Below, in pieces: positions 51,186-64,000 of a stretch of DNA of 64,000 bases. A model generated the notes under the pieces. That model ran no database searches. It saw nothing but the letters and a program-made list of their open reading frames with translations, and was not told the DNA's origin. Positions within the stretch are counted from its first letter, which is position 1; every line of letters starts with the position of its first letter. Both the position numbers and the translations under genes were made by a program. Source of the stretch: Daucus carota subsp. sativus (taxonomy: Eukaryota > Streptophyta > Magnoliopsida > Apiales > Apiaceae); the NCBI RefSeq assembly GCF_001625215.2, contig NC_030386.2, positions 35,653,296-35,717,295 of the forward strand. The letters are read 5' to 3'.

Positions 51186-54100
51186 CTAACTCCGAGAATT
51201 CTCTTCACCTATCTCATCTTCAGAAGCAACAGGTTCATCTTGAGGGGACTTCGATCCTGCCCTATCTTCCCGATACTTTGAAACTACTTCAGAAGCATCA
51301 ACTTCTGTTGAAACGTTTCCATTTTCCGGCTCCACTGTTATACTATCTCCAGGCTCCTTTGCAGTTTTAGTGTCACCTTCAGATTGAGTTTGTGAAGCAG
51401 ATGATGGAGGTGTAACAGAAACACCCATTCCTTTTGAAAGACAGACATACTTGAAGACTAGTTGCTTATAGTTATTCAGCAGTTCCTCTACATCACTGAT
51501 TGTTAGATCACCAGACTTCGCATACAAGTAGGGAAATTCCATGAACACTTGTTTTGAGTTCTCATCCTTCATAAGCATGTTCGCTCCTTGATTTTCCAGA
51601 TCTGAGATCGATGGAACTGTATCCAAAGCATATGGATCCTTTGGATGGGATCTATCATTTCTCGATTTAGTTTCCGACGTTTGAGGTGGGACTTTTGTCC
51701 GTGTTGTAGTCCCCAGACGCTTAGTTTCCTGATGTTCAACGCTCTGATCACTTTGACTGGTCATATTATCCGAGTCTGAAGGACCAAAGAGAAGGGCTTG
51801 AGCAAATTCCATGTTTTTTTCAAATTCAGTGTCTTCCATAGAGAGAGATTTCGCATCAATGTTCATAATGAATGACTCAGCAGAAAGCATGTTAGTGAAA
51901 AAATAGGCTGCCTCTGAAACTAAACGGGATTGACTCCTGTAACGTTGTATATACAACAAATTTGAGTGCAGTTGAGGAGGGTTTGCCTGCAAGTGCATCC
52001 TGACAATCATTATCAACTCCCTTTCTTGGTAAATGGAAAGAACAACATTGTATATGTCAATAACAAATAAAATGACTCCAGAAGAATTATTAACAATCAA
52101 GAGCATACAGAGGGTAAATGTACAACAAGAATTGCGGGCCATAACTATTTTCCCCAATCCCCACAGAGAGAAAATCTAGAGATTTCCAGTGTCATCCTAG
52201 ACACTGAACTTGATAATCTTGTTCTCTTTTATTAATGTCATTTTTAAGCACCAATAAAAGTAGACCTCTAATTACATATATGTTCTCGATCAGATAGCAT
52301 TCAGAATCATACATATAAACCTACTACATGTAAAGAGTTAGAGAGTTCACCTTTATGGTAACATAGATAAGAACAGGAAGAAATTCATCAGCACCAGGAG
52401 GATTCTCATTTGAAGCAATGGAAGCATTGAGCAGCAAGTTATTGATAACCTTGCAACAGTTGAGAATGCAGACAAGTTTGTCTCGTGGAGCCTTGTACAT
52501 GTTTATTTTCTGCAACTCTTTTTGTGCAAGCTGTGATTATGGAACTACAAAACATTAGCTATATACAGAGATATCAACAAGAAAAATCTACATATGAGTG
52601 CCCACTCAATGATGTGATGGGGCAAAAATTTGTAATATGCTCAAGGATCACCGTAGACTAGAAAAACGAAAAAGGGATACATTACAAACCACCAGTACAG
52701 AAGAAATCTTAAACACTCACCAACCATGATGTTTCATTTTGATAAATTGGCTGAATATCCAAATTCTCAGGACGGATGAATTGCTGTATTAGAGCTACTT
52801 TCTGGTGGAGTAGGTCGTCTTCATTTACCTCTTCTGGAACTGAAGCATATACGCGGGTAAATAACTTTGTCATGACATACTTCTCCAGTCCCTGAATTTG
52901 AGATATATAAGTGAGGTAAATTAAACATATAACTACACAAGAATCGAAATAAACAAAAGAAATTTTCCCGTTGATAAGATAAGAGCATGAGTAATGATGT
53001 AAGTAAGAACAAGAAAGCTGAATTTAGGAGCAGAACTGAACTGGCAGTGAATTTTCAATGCAAGATAAAAAAAAAATGGCAGTTGCAAGGCTTGGCCTAG
53101 AGGATGCCCTCTATTATTGGTAATAAGAGGACAAGGGTTCCACCCTTCAAGCCTCAGTGGATGCATGTGTGCGTAAGTGACTAAGTGTTAATAATAATGT
53201 AACTAAACTTCACCGAAAAAATAGCAGCGGGAATAATAATAGAATTTAATATCAGAAGCTGAAAACACTATGTCTACAACCGAAGAGGCACTGAGATGCT
53301 CAGCACAGCCAATAAGTTAAATTCCGGTACAAAGTAGACATGCGAGGAATGAAGAATCCTCGTCATAAATTAATTTGGAAACATTTTTACGATCCACTCT
53401 ACAGAATCTTTGCTACTTATATAACAAATACGGCTTAACAATATAGCACTAACTTGTAAATTCACATTGATTTCCTATGATTATCTCAGGTTCCCTTTCA
53501 AGCTCAAACAATTGTCCTGATGCACAAATTATAACTACAACTGAAATATGCAACAATGTTAAGTCTTAAGGGTCTCTGAGCATATCAATACGCATCCTGA
53601 AGACATACCAACATGTGCTCAATACTTCTGAAGTCCCAACAGAAATATATGCAATATGCAAATAATTTTTATCCTCTCTCTCTCTATTCAGAACCTAGAA
53701 AGAATAGGATATTACATGTATGAATGCTGTTATACTCAATATCCCTAACTTCACCACCTTTGATTTTATGCGACTTGAAGGATTTGACAAAGTACTATGT
53801 TTGCACGAAATAGGTATCCAATCAATGCACATGATAAAATTGTGCATATGAATTCTTCCTTTTTGTAAGTGTGTTAAGAGAGTAAAAAGGAGGCAGAAAA
53901 ACATAAAGTCAAACTAATGAAAGCAATTAATGGTATTATTCTCTTCCATTTTTATGCTTTGGTAACCATAAAGGGAAGACTGGAGATATAGGGCAACTAT
54001 TGAGAGGGTAACACAAGTTTGTGAGCACATCGAAAACAAAAAATCATAATTTATTTCTTTAATTGGCTATTTACTTTAATTAGAATATTTTGCAAAATGA

Positions 54101-55622
54101 ATTATATCACAATTTTCCATTGGTTGGCATTTATATTTCAAGATGCTATTCCAACAACCATATATAAACATATCAGCAGCATGGAAGATAGATAGCACAA
54201 GAAGTCAGTAAATGAATCGAATCTAAACCAATAAAACCTTGTGGCATGATGCTTTAAACAGGAAAACTATCTGTTCATACTTTATAGTGATACATGTAGG
54301 CATTTCTCCACACAGAGCAAAAAGTGAAATCACTTACCTTCTTCATCACACAAAATATAAATCAAAGACAATAATGGAATTACAGGAAGAGCTAAACTTA
54401 CTTCACCAGCGCTGTCCAACTCTTCCTCAGAACAACCCGCCCAAAGGGAATGAGCCCTAAAAGCAGCTTCCATGTTACTAAGAAAATTCTGTACAGCGGC
54501 ACTGTCCCTCTCTGGATCCGGAGTATTGTTCAAGAATGATACTATAAAACTTTAAAAGTTACAATACTTTATGTTAGAGCACTCATTCGTAGAAAATTAA
54601 TGAGATGGCAAAACAGGTCAATCATGTAGAATGTTCTATAGGTATGTATTAATTAAGCATTCAGTTACTTTCTGTATATAGATGGTGTGCAAATACAAAA
54701 CCAATATAAAATAAAAACTACACACAAATTGTAAGTTTACAATGATAAATTAATTGCCAACAACAGTTTAAAAAAATGATGGGAAATCTCTAAAATGTTC
54801 CTCGGTAAAATGGTCTAACCCAGTGGTACACGCTACACAAGTCATTTCAGGACATGGTATGAGTTCAGATAATTGGAACGTCATCTCCCATAATTCAGAT
54901 AGGAGGATCCATAAATCAGATATGCGGGATGGGTTTGAAGACCTGTTATTAATCACTTATTTTATTTTTTGAACATTTGGGAAGATATTCTGCCTAGAGG
55001 TTTCTTTGTACTGTTGCTATTACGCGGAATTAGGTATGTGGTTTAATGGCATGACTTGTGAATCGTGTAACACTGGGCTAACCATTATTGAAAATATAAT
55101 TAACTGTGATAGTAGTTAATTGTCCTGTTGTCAGTGGTGAAAGATATTAGTACTTACCACATTATTTTGAGATATTTGATTAATATTACTCAACTGTAAT
55201 CACTTTGGAGCTTGTACCCTGTACGATAATATATTGTGAGCTCAAACATTACTATCTGTGCAGGTTGATATATAAATATAACAGCAGTGTTACTTACAAC
55301 AAAATTATATACAAAAAGATGATTAAGTTTACCATTATATGACAATGATTATGCAAACATAACAAACAAACCAACAATCATTACAGCTTATTGAGTTTAG
55401 ATCAACAAAATCGATAACATGCAAATTTAGTTAAGATGAGTGATTAACCAAGCTCTAAAAACATATATGTAATACAAGAGAAAATAAATGTGTATGGGTA
55501 GATGTATGTTACCTTTTGATGGATTTGACGAAATCAGAAGCAGAGGGATGGCGCATGCGTTCTAGGAAGTCATGCCAGGTGAGTGGAGCCGTCGACGAGC
55601 TAAACACGTCGGCGTTCTCCAT
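51186..55622 (-). CDS. VPS9A: VPS9A, guanine nucleotide exchange factor for Rab5 GTPases
   Basis: Activates plant Rab5 (RHA1/ARA7/ARA6) on endosomes. Five exons in phase give 469 residues: 55622-55513, 54549-54402, 52891-52721, 52530-52351, 51986-51186. The N-terminal helical bundle (WHDFLERMRHPSASDFVKSIKSFIVSFL, GCSEEELDSAGEGLEKYVMTKLFTRVYAS) leads into the VPS9 catalytic domain: KAPRDKLVCILNCCKVINNLLL, GADEFLPVLIYVTIK (catalytic Asp at about residue 191) and ANPPQLHSNLLYIQRYR (conserved Tyr). Sequence through the VPS9 domain is very close to Arabidopsis VPS9A as I recall it. The tail is polar (Ser/Thr/Glu-rich), with VEELLNNYKQLVFKYVCLSKG conserved inside, and about 50 residues shorter than the Arabidopsis protein. 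ATG at 55622 is the only plausible start. Confidence 0.95.
53077..53210 (+). mobile_element. Possible tRNA-derived SINE in a VPS9A intron
   Basis: TGGCAGTTGCAAGG (A-box-like, 53077) and GGGTTCCACCC (B-box-like, 53135) occur in the order of an RNA polymerase III promoter, followed by about 70 bases of other sequence. It lies in intron 2, antisense to the gene. No target duplication identified. Confidence 0.4.
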
Positions 55623-55736
55623 ATCCACAGATAGACCGGAGACGATCAGCAAGTCGAGTGGAGAATACCAAGTCAAGTTAAATAGCCCCCTCTATTTTTA
55701 ATTTAGTTATTGTTTCCCTGCAAAAAAATAATTTAT

Positions 55737-55890
55737 CATTACTAAATCTGTTATATGGAAAATGTTTTGGTGTTTTATTATTATATATCAGGGGAGTATG
55801 AATTATCATTACTGAATCCATTATATGAAAAATGATTTGATGTTTTATTACTGAATCCATCGTATGGAAAATGATTTGATGTTTTATTAT
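55737..55890. repeat. Three imperfect copies of a roughly 40-bp unit upstream of VPS9A
   Basis: Units built on ATTACTGAATCCATTATATG then AAAATGATTTGATGTTTT start near 55737, 55807 and 55847. The last two are adjacent. They begin about 115 bp upstream of the VPS9A ATG, within its likely promoter or 5' UTR. Confidence 0.85.
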
Positions 55891-55982
55891 TGATGGGAAT
55901 GGGAAGCAGGAACGGATACTATGGGAAAGTAAATGGGAATAATTGGGAATGGTAAGACTATTGCTTCAGACAAATCACCACA

Positions 55983-56105
55983 TCTGCCAGTGCCACAAGT
56001 AGTTGTGTTAGTAATAACTAAATAGTGAAGGGCAGAGGATAGGCGTGATTGAACTCGAGCCACCTACTAAAGTCACGATATCACATACTGCAATTGCAAC
56101 CTAGA
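55983..56105 (-). other. tRNA-like promoter word, possible SINE fragment
   Basis: On the minus strand GGCTCGAGTTCAATCAC contains a B-box-like GTTCAATC, preceded by a repeat-like 'ATGTGATATCGTGACTTTAG' stretch. Weak: no clear A box or tail. Confidence 0.25.
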
Positions 56106-57950
56106 AAGCAAGGATGCTTCATCTGGGTGAAGAACTGCGTATGGGATACTTCACAGTACGGGGGTGCGGCGGGATACACCACGACCACGTAGCGTATCGG
56201 TGACGTCAAAGACGGTAATACGCGAGGATACGTTAATGGGGGTGCGAGGATACGTCAGAATGGCAATTTTCGTAATTTCCAGCAACTTTTTTAAAAAAAA
56301 AAACCTTTAATTTACACATTTAAAAAAGGTTAATTAGTCAGAATAAACAAAATAATATATTTGTGTGTCTATATGAGTTGTATATATATCTGCTCGTGTG
56401 TTTATATAATTTGCAGATCTCTGCACTTAGGTACTTGTATAATTGGTGAGTGTGTGTAATACACACACACACACACATCCGCACTCGCACTCATGCTTCC
56501 TAGATTGCAACTAAACATCTACTACTATTTTTAGTAAAAGGGATTAATTAACAGGAACCATGCAAAGTATTTCCAGTGAACATGGGATTGTTCTTCAAAC
56601 TCAGCTCATCCGATAAGCATTTCCTCCACTTCCATTAGCCTTTCCCAACCGAGGGGTCCTCGCAGGTTTCTCGATCGGACTCATGTACACCATTTACAGA
56701 GGCAATATGACCTTGAACTAACTAGGTAAGCCACCATTGATGTTTTGTAATTTATTTAATATAAAACCGCTTATATTTAAACGATAATAAGTACAAAATT
56801 ACAAAGTAAAGTATGTCATTTCTGTCAAAAGTATAACATTGTATTGCAGACACTTGCGAATTGGTCGCCCATTATTTGTACACTGGTGAGGATTATGCAG
56901 AGGATAACTTATCCAGACTAAAGATTGATCAAGTTCAGTCAAGAAGTGGAAAAATTGTTAATTATAGCAGGATCTTAGTGTAGTTGGCCTGATCTTTCCA
57001 AGGATAAGGTCCTTTAGTTTAAAAATATTACGCTTACTAGAACAACCCAAGTAATATATTTTTATCCTAATTGCTATGAGCCTGTCTCTTAATTAAAATC
57101 TTGATCGCTCTGTTCTGTTCTAAACGCCCTTACAGATCCTAGCAAACATATATCTGCAGGATCATGGCAGCAATCCTGGAGATCTGCAGAAACTTTATGA
57201 TTCACAGAAATTGCATGAGTGCTCACGCCAAGTTGCGGTCTTTTCGCACAGAGTCAGCAATATTAGAAGGGAAAAAACACTATCTGTAATGTATGGGGAT
57301 AACCTATGGTCATTTGGCAGATCTTTATGTGACTATTTTAACGTTGATTGATGTGCATCGCATCACAAAAGATGTTTGGAGAGAAGCAGCGGAGGGTTGA
57401 CTGAGCCTGGAGTCCGGCGAGCTCTTCAGCTTTCATACTAACACCATAACTCAGGTATATTTTGCAAATTTTTTTTTTTGGAATAGCAGGTGTCAGGTCT
57501 CCACTTTCGAGTGGGAGATAATCTTTCCGGTTTAGTTTACAACCCCATAGAAACGAATCATCTGTAAATTTGATGATCTAGTATTACTAAGACTAATAGT
57601 TAGACTTTTCCTTCATTAGTATCGCTTAACATTAAAATGAGACGATTCTTGTGAAATTATCTCTCCATTGTTACTCATCGGAAGCAAGTAAAATCATCCT
57701 AAAGATTAATCTTCAACTTACTCATCTCGATAAGCCTAATTTATGCTCGAAGGTAGGCACACGCTCTTTAATTACGGACAAGCACAACCATTACAGTCTC
57801 AAGCTTCTAGCCTCTCTAAGTAAAGATGTTATACAGAAGCCAGAATCCTATAACTCTAATACGTCAAAATCAAAAATCACAAGTAATTATTCGAGCAGCT
57901 CGCAAGTGTATCTAAACCAACAATTCTAACTCAAAAAACCGATAAAACCA
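56106..57950. other. Gene-poor DNA with possible decayed coding pieces
   Basis: Moderately GC-rich pieces at about 56590-56725, 56850-56950, 57130-57260 and 57310-57420 can be read as short open frames separated by AG/GT-flanked gaps (for example PLPLAFPNRGVLAGFSIGLMYT). I cannot link them into one protein or name a family. A short (AC)n run lies at 56459-56477. It could be a pseudogene or chance. Confidence 0.25.
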
Positions 57951-60900
57951 AGCTAATTTTAGGGGTCTAACGAAATCCTACTGTGAATATGAGTTAGGTA
58001 ATTAAGCTCACCTATTTCAATTGCTTCTTCGCCTCTTTGTATTGTATTGTATTGTATTTGAAGCTACCAAGCTCTCGCCGATCTGCCTCTGTCTTCTTCT
58101 CAGATGATTGCTGTATCTCTGTGTTGTTTTCGTGGTCAAACTTTTAAGGTGGATTTTCGTGAAATATATATATAGATCTCTCTCCAGGAACCTGCTTCAA
58201 AACAAAAACCAGAATTAGCAGGGAAAAAATGTGCGAGGTCGGGAGACGGGAGAAAATTTGAGAGAAAAAGTACGGAATTATTGCGATTCGCAGAAAATCA
58301 AATTAGAAATACATGTCATTATCCTGTATTTAATCTATCCGTCAAAAAAAAAAACTGTATTTAATCTGGATTTTAATATATTAATAAAAATTTAAAGATT
58401 TTGATATATTATATGTGATTTTGATTATAAGCGGACTTAATCCGGTAATTTGGCACTTGAGATGCTAATACGAAATGAAACAATACGACAAAAATAAATA
58501 TGGGTTTTGATATTCGATATGAGAAATATGAACACAAAATTACATGATAGATTTCGTATTGGATATGGAATTTTATTTTGGAACAAGACCTTATACAGCA
58601 TATTTGCACATAATTTTTATTTTCATATATTATATTAAATTTATAATTATGTAAAAATTTTATATTTATATTTATATTGAAAAACAATGTATAAAATTGT
58701 ATGCAAGTATAAATATATAATTCATTATAGTGAAATTATATAGAAAAATATTTTTTTAAAATATTTTCTTTATCATTAAAATTATATTAATATTTTTGCA
58801 TATAATATACACGAACGTTTACGAGTATTAAGTTAGGTATGATGCAGGTTCTTCAGGTACACGAAATACGAAATCTGTACACTGTGCATGGTTGTGATAA
58901 TATTGCAAAAATTGAAAAATTCCAATTTTACTAATTTTTATACTATATATATTGATTGATGTCTTGTTTAGATTTTCAAGAACCTGATATAAATGTTTTA
59001 ATTAGAATTTTTTTCTTTATTACATTAGTGTTTTCACTTTTTGTATAAATGAATCTAAAAAAAACATAAATATATTTTAATGAGTTTGAATGTCGCTTGT
59101 GGCCTTGATTGATATTTCATTACCATTTATGTGCGGACACTATTGGGCGTATTTTTGAAATATATTTTTACCAACCTTTATTTCTTATGTGAAATAATAT
59201 TTTCTTATGCTTACGCAGTGTTAACTATAATTTCTATTTAGTCTAGAAATACTCTTTATTGTGCATACGTGGTGTTAACTACTGACGTGTGGTGTTAACT
59301 ACTGACGACATCTAGTTCAATTATTATACATTTTTATACTTTTACTTCAAGAATATATGAGTTTTTAGTTGGACCCCTTTAAGAGCAGCTTAGGCACTAC
59401 GCAGAGAATATAAGACTTAATGGTTGAACCAAAATATCATGGATTCAGTTAAGCAACTTAGGTGGGGTATGTTAATCTGCATACCATGAGATGAGATTCT
59501 CTAGTGCTCTTTCTGGAGGAAAAATTCTTCAACATATTATTTCATGTTCGTAAAACAGTGATTTGATTTAGATTTGAAGTTATTTGATGTTATGATTTTT
59601 ACTCGACCGGTGTCCTCGTTTGGATTTAGAATATTAACGATGAGTTGTTTTTTCATGATCAATGAAATTCAATCGAGTAAAATTTATAACACCACACCAC
59701 CTCAATTTTTAATGTGATTGGTGCCTTTTGGGATATAAAATGATAGGCTAAAGGAATAATTTTTTCCAAAAATGAGCGGTACAAAATCTGACTTCATGGT
59801 GTGCAGATTTTACAAAATAAACATATCCGTGCCTAAGAGCAACAACAGCAGCCTCCTCACACTGCATCCTAAGTTAAATTATACTGAATTTGATGTAAAA
59901 CCATACTCCGACAGATTCTCTATTCCCTCCTAAAAAGTTAGGAGTTGGAAGACTCTCCTTATACATCAGCTCCTAAACTAATTTTATATTAATACGTAAG
60001 AGAAACACTGACATTTGAATCTGTTGCAGAAAAAGACAAGTAACAGTTACGAATAAAGAACTGATTTATAAGTGGACAAAGAGAATGTTGAGCAAGGCTG
60101 TTGGAGTCTTAGTATTCACTTCATGTGTAAATGAGCTAAGAGTGTTTATTATAATGATTTTTATGAGGAGGTAATGGAGCAACTCTTGGAGTTGCTCAAA
60201 GTTGGAATCCACAATAGACTGGTTTTCAGCTGTTAAGTCTCGTGTTCTCCGCATTGGACATAGGTTGCTCTTAAATGAGTCCTAACTCAAAACTAACATA
60301 TGACTGAAGCAGGAGTATAAGTGCGTACATTTATTATTGAACTAAATGCCATCAATACTTAACATCACATAAACATAATAAATATTTATTTCTCTGATTC
60401 ATACATAAGAAATGAGTATTGGTGAACAATACTTTAATTGTTGGATTAAGTAAAAGTCGTAACTAACACCCCACAACCATAATTATGTTATTTTACAAGT
60501 TAGATTTGTGTTGTCAATTTTATTTGATTCGGTTGTTCATTTATTTTAAGAAGATAGTTTCGCATGGACTCATTTTAACATATCCTTCTTTATTTATTTT
60601 ATTACATTATTGAAATTTTGATTTTGTTTATTTTTCTTTTCATTTCTTTTCATTTTATCCCATATTAATTCTCATTTTTGTAAACGATACAAATAACAAG
60701 CAGATCAATTAAGACAATCTCTGAGACTGCGAACAACATAAAAATAAATTTTCTCTTATAAAAAGACTATTTAACCAATAGCTAACAAAATATTAAAATT
60801 CAACCAAATTACAAATACATCACAATAATAAATAATTAATAGATAAAATATATAAACAGTTCATGTATTGTTTGTGCGAAAATATAGTAAATCACAATTC

Positions 60901-61487
60901 ACACATTTTAATCTGTACGAGTTTATCTAATTAACATACCTTCACCAAAAACTTGGAAGGTTCCATAACAAAGACCCAGAGATGTTAAGGCCCAGGTCCA
61001 GGCCCAGCGGGCTCGGACAGTCCTAATATTCTAACGTACATCCTATATTGCACGTGTCCTGTCTTGACAGATTTCCTAAATCAAACAAATACTAAATTCT
61101 CCTAATTTCTTACAAAATATATTTTATAAACCTCGTCAACAATTTACAAACTTGAGTTTCATGCCCAAACGTCTAGAATACTATTTCCAGATTAAAATTT
61201 CAATTCCTATCTCTAAACAGTATACACACACAAGAGGAGCTGTGTCCTGTATGTATATGTGCGTGTATAGTGTGTGAAAAAGCTGTAGAAAAACACACAG
61301 TAGTCATCTCAATAGTCCAATTCTCATCCGTACATATATATTCTCCCCCATAGACTTATCGTGTCTTTTTTATAATAATTTTTACTGTTCTTATTTTTAT
61401 TATTATTGCTACCCTTTTGATTTTATTATATATATTTAATTATAAGAGAGATGCAGAAGCTTGAGAAATTGATGATTATAGTTGGAC
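57951..61487. other. Long intergenic region, no gene recognised
   Basis: AT-rich throughout. Notable only for four TATTG pentamers near 58040-58062, a duplicated 17-18-bp word GTGGTGTTAACTACTGAC near 59270-59305, and a small GC-rich patch at 60985-61020. Its right end must hold the promoter and 5' UTR of the gene starting at 61488. Confidence 0.5.
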
Positions 61488-61501
61488 ATGGTGAAGCGTA
61501 A
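61451..61501 (+). other. Upstream ORF overlapping the start of the PHD-like gene
   Basis: ATG at 61451 opens a 16-codon frame (MQKLEKLMIIVGHGEA) that runs through the main ATG at 61488 in another frame and stops with TAA at 61499-61501. If the transcript starts before 61451, this would be expected to lower translation from 61488. Confidence 0.5.
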
Positions 61502-63906
61502 GGAACGAATCGTCACTGACCTTTACTCTGGAACTCCTAACCCTCAGGGGGTATGTTTTTTTTTTCCCTGATTTTTTTGATTTTGATTTTTAGGGTTTTT
61601 ATTTGATTTTGGTGATTTTATGTAATTTGGGTGTTTCAGTACTGTTTGATCTTGATTTTGAGTTCATCAGAATGAATTCTATCTGTGATGAGATTTTTTT
61701 TTGTTGTAATTTTGGTTTTGATTTGTTTGTGTGCTTAATTTTGTATTGTGCCACTAAGTCAGTCCTGCCAGTTCTGGATTATATATAGATTGTCAAGTGT
61801 TTACTGTTGAGCTTTTCGGAATAATAAAAAATTTTGGGGAATAGGGTTTCGAAAACTTTGATTGATGATGTTTGGTTTGGTTTTTAGACTAGCCCACTGT
61901 TGAGTGATGGTTCTAACTTCTACGATGAAAAGGGTCTGTTGGTGGAAAAAATTAGGCTGTTAGACTGTAAAGGCAAGTTTAGAGGTTAATTGGTATTCTA
62001 TGGTTTCTGAAATGGCAGTGTCGTTGTCTTTATACGAACTGAAGTTTGGCAGTTCTTGCTATTTTGAGATTTTTAGGACTGTCCTCGAAATATGATAACT
62101 TCTCCTCTTTTAAGCTATCCAGTGCTTTATGCATATTGGACCAGTAACAGGAGTCTGTATACATGTAGCTGGTTGCTTTGAATTTGGCAGAGGGTGTTAC
62201 TGCACTTATTTATGTAATCTTGTAGAGTCAAATCATGTCTTACTTTTGAAGTAGCTATTTTATGTGGCTGATTCTCCTTTAGATTATTTTATTTTATTTT
62301 AAGAGTAGAAACTTTTTATGAGATGGAACATATATATTAATTTGTTAATGATTACAGAACTAACTATTTTGTCCTTTTAAACATGCACCATATTGTTCAT
62401 TAAATTTGAATGTACAATGTATTAGAATGATAAAACAAATGTTTATTTATCAGGTATATGTCCATTATAGTAAACACATTTTCTGGCTGTGTACACTTTT
62501 CACAATTATGGATGCGGTTACAATTGTATTTGGATATATGATATGCAGATATTTAAACTCGTATATCTGCTGCTTGTACTCAAGTGTCTGTTTTGAATCA
62601 CTGATTTTGGATGTTGAAGATAGTAGTTATCCATTTGTCGGAAGCCAAAACTTGACACACTTATCTTCTAGTTTATTCCCTCACTGATACACAATCACCT
62701 TTAGTTTGTGGGTATCTTATTATGGGGGGTTCTATTGGTTAATTTTTCATTTTACCATGGGCTAATCTGTTATGCGAATCACTTCCTTTTCTTTTAATAA
62801 TGTTTTACAATATAAAAACAAGCTAGTTAGTGGTTTCTTTAAGTTTCAAATCGTTTTATATGTGTAAATTTTCTTTTCATTAAGTGTTTGTGTGATATTG
62901 TTAGGTGACATCTCAACCCAATAAAGGAATTCACAGGCATACTTTGGATCAAAATATCAACGTGAAAGTGGACCCTGGGACATGTAATGTGTGTTTTGCT
63001 CCTTGTTCGTCTTGTTTGCATACCAACCGAACTCGTATGGAGCCCAAGAATGCTGAATATCTAGATGAGACCTCTAGAGAAAGTGCAATCAGTTATTCTG
63101 TAGATGATACAGTTGAAACTAAAAAGAGCAGAGGACGTAAGAGTTCACAGCATACTGCTAGTGAAGAAGGTAATATGATCACTATGAATTCCAATCTTGG
63201 TTTGTGCAGTGAAAATGCTGAAATGGAAACTGCTCTTGAACTTACTAATATATCTGGTTCATTTCAAGATACTGAAGTACCCAACAAGTTGTTATATGGT
63301 GGACCTGTTAAAGAGAAGCTTCACACTCCAAGTCCACCTAAAAAGGATTTAGATGATGGTAATTCCATGAGCAACCTTGTGGACATGAGAGGTCTAGAAG
63401 GTCATGATGACAACATTTCATGTGTCAGTGGCTCTGATGAAGCATCAAACATGTCTAATTCTAATAAAGAAATTACAGACACAAAAGCTTTAACATTTGC
63501 TGGTTCTCCTAGTAGTTTAGCTTCTGAAGATTACATTAAAGCTGGTCAATCCCAAGAAGCTTCATTTATGGATAAGCATAAATTAGAAGTTCAGAACAAA
63601 TCTAGCGGGGAGGTTTTATCTAGAGCTGTTTCTGGGCAGAAATCTGCTTTATATGCATCTTGTGATATCCAGGAAAACATAATTGGTCATGTTGGAGGGA
63701 ACTCTGAACCTTCGGCAATAGAATGTCTAAAGGTAGAAGCAGAGTATAACAGGGTTGAATTCCCGAGCAAACTTCTAATTTCTTTAGAAGAAAAGAAAGA
63801 AGTAGAGAAGGACAGCGAGTTGCTTGCATTGCCTGAAGCCAGGGAAACATCTATGCATTCTGATCCAGTGAATGAGAGTGATGAATCTGATATTTTGGAA
63901 CATGAT
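61488..63906 (+). CDS. PHD-finger-like protein of AIPP2/PAIPP2 type (first two exons, partial)
   Basis: Gene running off the right edge. Exon 1 at 61488-61550 (MVKRKERIVTDLYSGTPNPQG) joins exon 2 at 62905-63906 in phase 0, giving 355 residues so far; GTAAGT follows at 63907. The N-terminus has the Cys-rich block GTCNVCFAPCSSCLH, which I recall from plant proteins annotated as RING/FYVE/PHD zinc-finger (the AIPP2/PAIPP2 group, a histone-mark reader acting in gene repression). The rest of exon 2 is polar, Ser/Glu/Asp-rich and probably disordered, as in those proteins. The PHD domain itself would lie beyond the window, so the family call rests on the N-terminal motif only. Confidence 0.75.
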
Positions 63907-64000
63907 GTAAGTATTGTTGCTTTCACTATTCGTTTTGATAGCATCGGTTGTTATTTCCATTCCATGATTGCCTCATCTTGGATATCATTACGAAAAGTAT

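Overview
This is nuclear DNA from a flowering plant, most likely a eudicot. The evidence is AT-rich intergenic and intronic DNA, many short exons with plant-type introns, plant-specific families (a CYP89A-like P450 pair, a GTG/COLD1 membrane protein, a VPS9A-type Rab5 GEF), and abundant small DNA transposons (Stowaway MITEs, Helitrons). I cannot name the species. Splice models below come from reading-frame continuity and recalled family sequences; no transcript data were available.

Layout. 2-415 (+): 3' end of an unidentified gene. 1360-1473 (+): broken P450 scrap. 1672-3225 and 4191-5732 (-): two intronless, tandem CYP89A-like P450s. About 6105-6640: fold-back repeat element. 6931-17595 (-): complete 23-exon alanyl-tRNA synthetase with two in-frame starts, suggesting mitochondrial and cytosolic isoforms. 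17665-18620: Stowaway MITE and a second MITE family. 19079-28241 (-): 17-exon ORC3. 28446-28642: 197-bp mini-Helitron. 30635-32076 (-): 3-exon hotdog thioesterase. 32077-34327: shared upstream region with three repeat insertions. 34328-49636 (+): 13-exon GTG1/COLD1-type protein whose last intron carries a roughly 2.9-kb Helitron-like insertion. 51186-55622 (-): 5-exon VPS9A. 55623-61487: gene-poor. 61488 to the window end (+): first two exons of a PHD-finger-like protein of the AIPP2/PAIPP2 type.

The genes are mostly single-copy housekeeping functions (tRNA charging, replication licensing, endosomal Rab5 activation, membrane channel/signalling) plus a specialised P450 pair. They do not form one pathway. 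I found no convincing undescribed multi-gene system. The most interesting signals are structural: a candidate U12-type intron in ORC3, two GC-AG introns, a Helitron with both ends intact, a transposon with terminal inverted repeats and a 6-bp target duplication ending about 40 bp before a splice site, and overlapping upstream ORFs at two start codons.
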